Origin: Asterias amurensis
Lineage: Eukaryota; Echinodermata; Asteroidea; Forcipulatida; Asteriidae
Length of the DNA stretch: 64,000 nucleotides
Direction: 5' to 3'
Assembly (NCBI RefSeq): GCF_032118995.1
Contig: NC_092665.1
Coordinates: 3,632,001 to 3,696,000, forward strand
Below the pieces are notes generated by a model. The model made no database searches and was not told the origin of the DNA. It saw only the letters and a program-made list of their open reading frames with translations. This document shows, piece after piece, positions 1 to 9,800 of this stretch. The translations under genes were made by a program, and so were the position numbers. Each line of letters opens with the position of its first letter. Positions within the stretch are counted from its first letter, which is position 1.

Positions 1-338
1 TATAATATGTTTTTGTTGGGAACTGACACAATCTCTATAATTACTGGTCTGTGCTTGACATCACTAGTGGCTAAATTGATGGTTTCAAAGAAAGTGTGCT
101 TATCTCTTCTCGGGAGCCACTACTACTCAAAAGCCCTTTTCACTTGACTCAATGGACCCTTCCCATGAAATATGGGTAGGACACAATGGGCCAAACCACC
201 ATCCAGTGGCCGTAGCAGGAAACAGCGCCACCAACCGACTGGTGGTGCTTCGTGAAACTAGTCGAAACGTAAACAAAAATTACGTGAGTATTGGCTGTGT
301 TTCATAAAAAAATTCATTGATTATTTTTTTTTCTTCAG

Positions 339-2735
339 ATGGAGATCATGGCACTGAAATCCGATGTACACGTTGCCATGTGGGTTATTTTCAGCCAAAT
401 AACAACAGCACCCGCAAATGCAAGAAAATAAAACAGTGCACCGTGCGGCAGGGTACCCTTCGCTCGGATGCAGTGTGTCTTAATGACCCAACGCAAGAGC
501 CAATTCAACAATCTACAATTGGTGAGTCACAATCATAATGAAAATAGTGTGGCGTCTTATGGCCTATAGCAGTTAAGAGCACCAGATTTTCTGCTCTGGT
601 GTTTGAGTTTGATCAGCAGAGTGTGGGTTCGACTCCTGGTCGTGACGCTTGTGTCTTTAAAGCAATCGCGCAACATCGGTAAACAGTATTGTCCAAAGGC
701 CCACACTTAGTAAACCCTGTAAGTAATTTGTATATCTGTGAACTTTTAATTTTTGTTCTGTTCAGAAAGTGTCCAACGGCTTTAAGCGAGACACTTTTGA
801 TTGATTTGTATAAAGTTTGGGAGGTAGTGCTTTTTGCTCTACCAGCCACGCTTCTGATTGATGATACCCAAGCCTACATCCATATGAACTGTATGTGCGT
901 GCGTGTGTGCGTGCAGGTGCCAAAGAAATCAAACCTGGAAAGCTGCGTGCTTCATTGATGTACGCGTTTGGACGCGCATACGGTTTGACCTACAGGATGG
1001 CGACTTTCATAGCAAAAAAGCGGTTTTTCAATACGGTCTATGGGGGTATTTAACCCTGTTTCAGGCCCAGGCTAGAGGGTGAACATGTGCTTCTTTTGGC
1101 TTTTTGTAAAAACAAGCCCATTATACATTAAAATAATTTGTATTTTGTAAGTTGCAGGTTATGTAACAACTGAAGAACCCATTGAGCCTGATAAACCCAG
1201 TGTAACTACTACCCAAGAACCAACACCAGGATATGATGAGATTACCCCAGTCGGGACCACAACACATCCTACTACCCAAAACACAGGTATGTGTTTGCAT
1301 CCTGCACCAAAGATTATATAATTTTAAGTGATAAACGCATCAAATACAATTTTGTTATTGATATGTCAACTTTACTTCTTCTAAAGTTGTTTATTTTTCT
1401 TTCTTTGTCAAGATGGACCGGACAGAGCACCTTGCCATCCACAATGGGAAATTTTGAATTTTTTTTCGTCTAACCTTCATGGTTTTTTGTGGGGCATTTT
1501 TCTTTCCCATTGGAGGACTATTTGGAAATTTGTTCGATCATGCACCCAAAGAGGTAAGCATCACTTTTGTTGCTTTTTTTTGGGGGGGGGGGGTATTTCC
1601 TGTGCAATTTGGCCTCTTTTAGTTGGGGGAGGGGTCCACTTCTCTTTTCTGTTTTTTATGTTTTTATATTATGTTTTTTATAAGTTGGTACTCAAGGTTT
1701 ATGTATTTTTATACCTGATGAATAAAACAATTCATTTCATTTCAACTCAATTCAATTCAATTACACTGATCAAACATTTCACCTACTTGTTATGATTTAT
1801 ATTTTATTATCACATGTAATTTCCTTTGACAAACATATCAGAATGTATTTAATAAATTCTTGTTTGTTTTTTTCCAAATAGGTTCATACAGCTTGGCTGA
1901 AAACGGGCTAGAAGAGGAAAAGAGTAAGTCTATAGACTGATCCGACGCGCACCAGGCGACAAGTGTTGAGCATCGCGCGCCAGTGCTGGGGTGTACATGT
2001 GCCTAGTTTTGTGCACAAAGACATGAGGAAATCATGTTCCTTTTCACTCATTATGGAAATTAAATGTTTTCCTCAACAAATAACACAATTTCCTAAACAG
2101 GACATCATGCTATACCAATGTAGATCACTGACCACAAATATTTGCAACAAAATAGAAGGCGGATCATCTTGAAAAAGGTGCTTGTCTTAGGCGAGTTAGG
2201 GGTCAAAGACGCGGAAACTGCATAATATTCGCTAAAATGCATTACATCGGCAAGGTATTTTGTCAGAATTTCAGTATTTTACTTTCTGCTTAATTTTACA
2301 AATTTATCAAGAATGTATTACAGTGTTATATCAAGCAGCCACATCAATGAAATTTCCTTGATTGTCGAGGAAGACATTCAATTCCCATAAAAAGTGAAAA
2401 GGAAAACGATTTTCTTATGTCTTTGTGCACAAAACTAGGCACAAAGACACCCCAGCAGTGGTGCGCAGCGCAAGGCAGCGCCCAGCACTTGTGCGCCTGG
2501 ATCGGTCTATAATGTTTTGATGTTGTTTGTTGTTGGTTTTTGGTTTTTTGTAAGCGAGTTGTTCCTTAGGAAATAATTCTTTTCGGATCATGCAACATTT
2601 TTAACCTTGATATACTTTCTTGATATTGATGACAACGTAGAAATAAATGTTATTATTCATCAGAATTTAAATTTTGGGGGGTTATTTTTATTGTATACAG
2701 ATGCTGTAGACGGAATAGTCGGACAAAGAGTGTGA
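339..2735 (+). CDS. TNF-receptor-like transmembrane protein 1, 5'-partial
   Basis: Modelled exons are 339-521, 1158-1286, 1413-1553, 1882-1923 and 2701-2735, every internal junction in phase 1. The first is a TNFR-type cysteine-rich exon (IRCTRCHVGYFQ, then CKKIKQC and DAVC) and the second a Thr/Pro stalk. The third should hold the membrane span but reads as an aromatic, His/Arg-containing stretch (GFLWGIFLSHW) less convincing than in its neighbours. The tail is about 25 residues, ends GIVGQRV and has no death domain. The signal peptide and first CRDs lie left of the window. Exons 1-2 and their introns nearly match receptor 2 (12820-13698). By family it would be a type I receptor for a TNF-like ligand; the ligand cannot be told. 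The last exon is small and rests on splice signals and phase only. Confidence 0.72.
550..840 (+). repeat. tRNA-derived SINE fragment split by a MITE
   Basis: A gcagttaagagcacc A-box-like segment and a GGGTTCGACTCC B-box-like segment mark a SINE also present at 13070-13260, so it predates the receptor duplication. A MITE C copy (661-781) interrupts it. Confidence 0.6.
661..781 (-). mobile_element. MITE C, short internally deleted copy
   Basis: The ends are AGC... and ...ACGGCT, with TTAA at 657-660 and 782-785. It carries the family block CGGTAAACAGTATTGTCC. The paralogous locus in receptor 2 has a single TTAA at 13171-13174 and no insert, so this is a filled site. TTAA target choice is typical of piggyBac-type transposition. 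Confidence 0.85.
1640..1765 (+). repeat. AT-rich tail ending in CAATT-type simple repeat, possible LINE 3' end
   Basis: A T-rich stretch runs into gatgaataaaacaattcatt and then repeated TCAATTCAATT. This resembles the 3' end of a non-LTR element, but no coding part is visible. Confidence 0.3.
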
Positions 2736-2877
2736 AGTTACCTAGACCTGCCTCATACTTCAAGTTTTCTTGTGTACATGTCCAAAAGTGTAGTTAGCCT
2801 CAAATTTCAATCAAATGATGGTTGGAAAATTTGGCAGCATTCGTCCAAGTTTTGATGGAAATATGAGTGTAATTTAA

Positions 2878-3243
2878 AGCCATTGGACCCTTTCGGTACA
2901 GAAAAAAAAAAAAAAGTTCACAGATTTACAAATAATTTACAGGGTTTACAGAAGGTAATGGTGAAAGACTTCTCTTGAAATATTATTCCATGAAATGCTT
3001 TACTTTTTGAGAAAACGGTAAAACAATATAAATTCTCGTTAACGAGAATTACGGAGTTGTTATAAACACATGCCATGACACGGCGAAACGCGCGAAAACA
3101 GGAGTGGGTTTTCCCGTTATTTTCTCCCGACTCCGATGTCCGATTGAGCCTAAATTTCCACAGGATTGTTATTTTATATATAAGTTGTGATACACAAAGT
3201 GTGGGACTTGGACAATACTGTTTACCGAAAGGGTCCAATGGCT
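2878..3243 (+). mobile_element. MITE C, full-length copy
   Basis: This 366-bp inverted-repeat element starts AGCCATTGGACCCTTTCGG and ends with the complement, flanked by TTAA at 2874-2877 and 3244-3247. The interior has the palindrome TTCTCGTTAACGAGAA. Its open frames on both strands are by-products of the element. It lies just downstream of the receptor 1 stop. Confidence 0.9.
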
Positions 3244-3247
3244 TTAA

Positions 3248-4744
3248 AGCATTACAGCAAGATTTAACCATATTTTGTTTAAAGCAAATTAAGTTGTTTT
3301 CTGTATAAGCCTGTATATAAGCTTCCAATCACAAGCTTTTCTATGTATATATGTTTCTGTTGGATACTTTCAAGTATATAAACTTGTAATATAATGCAAT
3401 AAATTAATAATAAAAATGAAGTTTAACATTTTTTAGGACATGCTGTTTTGTAAAACTGCCTTATGTATTACATACACAAACTCAACTGTACATTTATACT
3501 TACAACATTAAGAGTACCAGTACTGTATTTTTTTATAAAAAAACATTTGTGTTTAGGTTTTGATGTAATCCATTTGTATTCGTGTGATGCTCATAAAAGA
3601 ATGGCCATACACTTACGGTACAAGAAAGGGGTTTGCCTCTGTGTTTCTGTCATGATCAGGCTCTAATGTCGCCGCCTGGCATTGTGCCCCTACAAATGGT
3701 TGCTTTGCGTTATAAAAATAACTTGAGCAATCTGCAACTGGTTTTATTATTCAGCACTAGGAGTGTCATTCATCACGCCTTATAAATGCTCGCTATATAT
3801 ATTATTTGTATGCAATTAATTACAAGTACTAATATCTAGGTTTTCAATATGCATTTAATTTTTTGCATCTATGCAACAATTATAACTGGCATAACCTGAA
3901 AGAAGACTGGCTCCTTTTAACGGCAATGACTAGAAAGTCTTTGTCTGAAACTCCTGATCAATACACTGCTTGGTCGGGGACTTCAAGATCTTATTGAAAA
4001 CACTGTCTGTTTCGGAGAGCGTGGCTTTTTAAGGAAGGAAAGCCTTATTGTCTTTTTTACTGACAGGCTGAATCTTAGCGTCAAAGAGGCTTAATCGCTT
4101 AGCAAGGGAATAAACTTTTAAAATCTCCTTTTCATTATATGTCTCCACCATCAACAAATATTTATCGTTGAATCCTAGATCTGACACTGATTTAAGCATT
4201 TTAATGCCAATGTGTAACACAATTCAGTAAAGAAATATCAACAATGATCTCTCTTGCCAAAGATAAGTTCTTGATCCCTGTCTTCTAAATTAGTGCAAAA
4301 ATCAGACTTTTACCCTGTTTTAATAGATAATTTGTGTAAATTTGTTCTTGAAATATATTTTTTGCTGCTGCTGCTTGCCTTTTTATGTGCAATCTTCTCT
4401 GAATAGTTTAACTTTAAATATTACTTTGTAGTACTTAAAATAATATAAACTTTAAATTAATTTGTATTTGGTGGTAAGTTTTAGTTAGATATTTTCAAAA
4501 CCTTTAATAGTAATTATAATACTGAATTCAACAACAGTAGTTTAATCAAAACTGCACATCGTCAAGCCATGAAAATTGACAAGAACCTTTTCAAACCTAC
4601 ATCAAGAAAGTTCAATTGATTATAATTTTAAAATAAAAACTATGATTGAAATACAGCCGTACAAATTTAGAGACATAAAGTAAAGAAAAATTGTACTGAG
4701 CATTTTTAAATGTTTATATACTGAATACTTACACTAAATGAGTG
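3248..4744. other. AT-rich intergenic stretch with no recognised gene
   Basis: The sequence is AT-rich, with only short open frames that show no domain or splice support. I see no clear repeat structure. Confidence 0.5.
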
Positions 4745-4748
4745 TTAA

Positions 4749-5125
4749 AGACAGTGGACACTATTGGTTATTGTTAAAGATTCGTCTTCACAGTTGGTGT
4801 ACCTCAACATATGCATAAAATAACAAACCTGTGAAAATTCAGCTCAATCGATCGTTGAAGTTGCGAGATAATAATGAAAGAAGAAAAACCCTTGTCACAC
4901 GAAGTTGTGTGCTTTCTGATGCTTGATTTCGAGACCTCAAATTCTAAACTTGAGGTCTCGAAATCAAATTCGTGGAAAATTACTTCTTTCTCGAAAACTA
5001 CATCACTTCAGAGGGAGCTGTTTCTCACAATGTTTTATACTATCAACCTCTCCCCATTACTCGTAATCAAGAAAGGTTTAATGATGATAATTATTTTGAG
5101 TAATTACCAATAGTGTCCACTGCCT
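4749..5125 (+). mobile_element. MITE A, full-length copy
   Basis: TTAA flanks (4745-4748, 5126-5129) enclose a 377-bp element starting AGACAGTGGACACTATTGG and ending CCAATAGTGTCCACTGCCT. The interior holds the inverted pair cctcaaattctaaacttgag. It lies between receptors 1 and 2. Confidence 0.9.
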
Positions 5126-5167
5126 TTAACACAGATATTGACCAAATAGGGGAGACCGGCAACATAT

Positions 5168-5250
5168 AGGGCTAGATAGCTCAGTATAAGTGTAACACCG
5201 GCATGTTAATCTGGTTCAAATCCCGCTTTCATAACTTGTTTCTTTGTTCA
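5168..5250 (+). repeat. tRNA-derived SINE head, degenerate
   Basis: GGGCTAGATAGCTCAGT (A-box) and GGTTCAAATCCCGC (B-box) are about 40 bp apart. The arms do not fold into a proper cloverleaf, so this is a SINE head and not a tRNA gene. A better copy is at 15265. Confidence 0.55.
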
Positions 5251-5516
5251 ACCCAAAAATTATATTAAATGCACCCGAATCAGTTTTCCCTTTGGTGTAA
5301 CACTTGATGAGTGATGCATTGCATTACACTACTAACAGAGCCGATAGCACTGCCTCACACAACCATTCATATAGAACTATTTTTATACAGCTGTGTGATC
5401 AATTTATCAAATTTTTCTACTCTACTTAACTTAGTATGTACAATTAGCTACTTGCGTGTTAGGTTTTAATATATTGACCGTTACATTGATGGCTTGATCA
5501 CAAGTTACCACTTCAA

Positions 5517-5852
5517 TTTGAATTCCTCAGACTATGGAGACAGTTGCTATTTCACATGATCCGATCGGGGAAGCTTAGTTACGTACGAGATGACCCGGCT
5601 GCAATTTTTTTTCTTCCTAAAACGTCATTGCAATGATTTGGTGAAAGAGGAGGCCAATTTCATGATGACGTAATCTGACGGAAAGAGCCAATCACAGGGG
5701 CAGGGGAAAAATATTGCAATGTCGTTTGGGGGAAAAAAATTCGCCACCCGGGCCCCATACACAATTCTACCAGGGTCTGCTCGGTTGCTATACACAAGCT
5801 TTCCCCGAATCATGTGATATACCAACTGTCCCTTTAGTCTGAGGAGTTCAAA
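5517..5852. mobile_element. Inverted-repeat element, family I
   Basis: TTGAATTCCTCAGACTATGG at the left is matched by the complement of agtctgaggagttcaaa at the right. Shorter relatives are at 29691-29900 and 63479-63656. No coding capacity is seen. Confidence 0.6.
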
Positions 5853-6071
5853 TGTAAGCGGTAACTTGTGACTAAGCAAGTCATTGTACCAGACATCATT
5901 CAAATCTAACTCGCAAATGGCTTATTAATTCTGTTGTGTATGCAACCAGTTCAGCTTATGTTCTGTATCTCTGTGATGTCACAGGGAACGTGGTCTCAAA
6001 TACTATTACAACTGCTTGTGAGGTTAATAAAATGCAGAATAACCTCAACTTGTGTTGGTTTTGATTATTTA

Positions 6072-6893
6072 CAACTTTGCTCTATGATTAAATGTTCATC
6101 TATCATGACACTTTGATAGGAAACAAACAAAGTTATTGAATAAATGATGACATCATCATCGAAACAGCGGCGGGGAACTCCCCTATTTAAAGTGTGTCGC
6201 AATAGACTGTGCAAGTCTCGCGAGAAATTGAACTTCCGGGACCATTGTGGTCCCAACCTAATGGAGTTTTACGTTGGGGAGATTTTGTTCTGTCAATAAT
6301 TTTAGTTTAACATAAGTTATGACTCTAAAAAGTGAATATGTTCTTGGGAATGTAAAAATAAGTGATTAAAAACAGAAAAGTAAAATCAATTCAACAAATT
6401 AACGAAGAAAACTAAAGAAAAAAACTTGACCTCCAGTTTCCGGTTTACTCTAAACAATTAAGAATATTACCCAATTGACGTTCCCATTATCGCTGAACCT
6501 ATGTGATGATCGCGCCAATTGGACGTGATTCACAAACGGGGTTTGTTAGAAAAACCATCCAGGTCGATGTCGAACAGCGATCCTCGTCCCGATAAATGTA
6601 TAATATTTACGTTAATTTAAACAAAACAATTATTATGTACACGAATTAAAATAATAATTATACAAAAAGTACGTTAAAAATAATAATCTTTAAGAATTTT
6701 TTAACAAATAACAATTTTAATACAATTTGGTTTTGTACAAAAATATACTTTTTTTAAATTAAGTTCTCGTTTTCGCTACGTGCGAGACTTGCACAGTCTG
6801 AACTTTCTGGGTTGTACAAAAACGACGACCAACACCAAGAGACGACGACGAAGCTAAATTTTGTTCTCTCAAATTTCCATTAAAATAAAAGAT
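6072..6893 (+). promoter_or_regulatory. Receptor 2 promoter and 5' UTR with kappaB-like and CRE-like motifs
   Basis: Upstream of the receptor 2 ATG lie TGACATCA (6148-6155), the kappaB-like GGGGAACTCCCC (6172-6183) and TATTTAAAG directly after it. The same order with related flanks stands before receptor 3 (20397-20431), so the block is probably a conserved promoter. The stretch gacgacgacgaagc just before the ATG is also shared. A 596-bp inverted-repeat element (6204-6799) now separates the motifs from the start codon. Binding by Rel/NF-kappaB or CREB is inferred from motifs only. Confidence 0.6.
6204..6799. mobile_element. Inverted-repeat element inside the receptor 2 promoter/5' UTR
   Basis: AGACTGTGCAAGTCTCGC at the left and its exact complement at the right bound an AT-rich 596-bp insert with no coding frame. 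Flanking sequence can be aligned to the receptor 3 5' UTR (gcaaagaacattctgg) without the insert. No clear target duplication is seen. Confidence 0.65.
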
Positions 6894-9800
6894 ATGGCAT
6901 TCCATTTTGACAACTCATCGAGCTTATTTATAATAAACACAGTATTTGTAGCGTATTTGGTAAGTGAATAAATTGTTAATTCATCAGGAATTTGTTATTT
7001 TAATCAGGAATGTGTGATATTAAATATTTTTTTGGGTGTTGGCCATCATGTTGTTGGCTCCCACAGGCACAGGCCACACTCTATGGATGGAGACCAGACA
7101 ACTCGTCCGACGGACAACTCGTCCGTTCGGACAACTCGACGGTTCAGACAACTCGACGGTTCGGACAACTCGACGTATGATTTATTCAACCGTCAGACAA
7201 CTCGACTTGGGGTCAAGACAAGTCGACGGATGGCCGTGGACGGGGCTCAGCGCGGGGTGAGACGGGTAAATAGCGGCCTGGGGGTGGGGATGTACTGACC
7301 AGCGACTTGGCAATGATACAAGGCCGTTCCCCGGGGGGAGGGGGTATATTATGGTGGGTGGGTTCCGGATAATTGATTTTTTGATGTTTACCATGACCCC
7401 GCGGCATTTTCATTGCTCGTAGAGCAATGATCGAGTTGTTATTGTTGTTGGTAATAAAGTAAATAAAAGTAAATCTTCTAATAATAGAGCTGTATAATGT
7501 TTTACTTATTTAATGTTTTAATTGTGTTTTCTTAAACCTTTTATTTTGAATAAATTGAAGACAACTGCTAGCTGGCTACACATAGAGTCATGCATGGTCA
7601 TACTCATAGTCTGTTTTTTACACAAAGTCTCGAGATAGTCACTAACATGTTTCTGCAAGTATGGCTTCACTGGAACACCACACTTCTTGTGATAAATAAT
7701 AGTTGGTAAATAATAAAATGATTAATATTATAGAATCGCAGGAATTAAACAGTAAAGTTCGTGTAAACATGACAGTAACGGAGGTCGACCGCTCAACCGT
7801 CGACTTGTCTTGGCCATCCGTCGAGTTGTCTCAAAGTCGAGTTGTCCGAACTGTCGAGTTGCCCGAACCGTCGAGTTGTCTGAACCGTCGAGTTGTCCGA
7901 ACGGACGAGTTGTCCGACGGACGAGTTGTCTGACATTCCTTAAAATGTAGGCTATTGAAACTAATATAAGGGGGACATCATGACATTGTGTTTGTAGAGT
8001 GATGTCATTGATCCATGATATTTTTCATTTTTTCTTGTAGGGGTTGCTGCTAATAGTTTTTGTTCCATCTCTAAGTGACAACACGCAACCTTCAAGTTCT
8101 ATTTTGGGACCAAATGTAAGTCTGTGTTTGTTATCTTTGTCTTTTAGTTGGGATAATCAAATCGCTCGATCCTTGTGGAAGTGTCTTGGCCGAGCGGTTT
8201 ATAGCACCGAATTCAAACTCTGGTGTTACTCTCTCTTTCTGTATAAATGTAGCGCCTTGAGTACCTTGTTGGTAGATATGTGCGCTATATAAGACTTTGA
8301 TATCATTACAGAGAGAGGTAACCATAAACAAAAATCAAAGGGGAACGAGGGTTACAAAAAACGCTACTAAAGTTTCTTAAAAACTTAGTGACTACATGTT
8401 TCTCTTTTTGGACCAGCTTGCAAAATGATGAGAACCCTCTAGCTAAGCCCTCCAGCACAGTTGTTGACATTCTGGGCGAACCCTAGCCACACTTAAAGCC
8501 ATTGGACCCTTTCGGTTCAGAAAAAAAAAAAAAAGTTCACAGATTACCAAATAACTTACAGGGTTTACAGAAGGCAATGGTGAAAGACTTCTCTTGAAAT
8601 ATTATCCCATGAAATGCTTTACTCTTTGAGAAAACAGCAAAACAATATAAATTCTCGTTAACGAGAATTACGGAGTTGTTATAAACACATGCCATGACAC
8701 GGCGAAACGCGCAGAAACAAGGGTGGGTTTTTCCGTTGTTTTCTCCCGACTCCGATGACCGATTGAGCCTAAATTTTCACAGGTTTGTTATTTGATATAA
8801 GTTGTGGTACACAAAGTGTGGGCCTTGGACAACACTGTTTACCGAAAGGGTCCAATGGCTTTGAACCCAATTATACTTTCCGTAAATGCCAATGTGATAC
8901 GTATTTTGATGTCACAGCCCTGTTTTCACTGCAAATGTTTTCGCAGGAGTTGAGTACACATGCCTACAATGTTATCTGTAAAAATTACACTCACGGAGGC
9001 AATGAAGGCGATTGCCTCCATGCCCCTTGGTCATCTATGGCGCACACGGTGGCGAGACCACACCAACGTCCCACACAAGTTCCTGGTCGCTGACCCCACC
9101 GTCCAGCTGCCGGGAATGGACCTCTCATAGGTCCATTGGTGCCTCTTAAACCGGTTCCGTACAGACGCATGGCCCTAGTAGTCTACACAAGTGGGGCTAC
9201 CTGGCATCTTGGCTTTGTGATTGTGGTGAACCCCAGACGATGCGCCACATGATAGCTGACTGCCCACTCTCTCACCTTGATGGTGGCATCAAAGCCCTTC
9301 ACCTCGCTGAGGACCTAGCTGTAAACTGGCTTACAGGCTTTAGAACAAGGAGAAAATGCCTTGGTGCCCTTGCCCTTTCAAAAACAAAGCATACCGGCTC
9401 GATAAGAAGACTGTAACTATAGGAAAATGAGCACATCACAAAACATCATCTTCAAAGAGCTCCTCTTGAAAGCTGAATATATTTTGTTAAATGGTTTCTT
9501 CACAGGGTGTTAATTGTTTTACAAGGAGAGATATCCATGAAAGATTCTACGACCATATGGATGAAAATGGCCTCCATTGTCCTTGTCAACTCTGTAATCC
9601 TGGAGACATTCTCCTCAAGAATTGCACATGTGATCCAAATAATTTGGAACGACCCCAAATATCAGAGTAAGTAAATTTGTGTACTTGACTCCAACAACAG
9701 ACTAAATTCAAAGAATAGACCGATCCAGTAAGCTCCGCCCACGACGCACATGTGAGCAAGAACACGTGGGGCTCTCCAATGCCTTTTGCGCACTTCTGCT

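Larger units (their letters stand above)
1..1287 (+). repeat. Segmental duplication, copy 1 (partner 12482-13699)
   Basis: Exon and intron sequence from the window start through the receptor 1 stalk exon aligns almost base for base with 12482-13699. Similarity stops shortly after the donor of the stalk exon. The copies differ by a 121-bp MITE here, a short insertion in the partner's CRD exon, and rearrangement around 880-1040. The left limit lies outside the window. Confidence 0.9.

Noticed and set aside
2918-3328. Minus-strand frame of 136 codons, and a near-identical one at 17764-18153
   Set aside because: Both are read through copies of MITE C. The same peptide recurs at 49536, as expected for a dispersed non-coding element.
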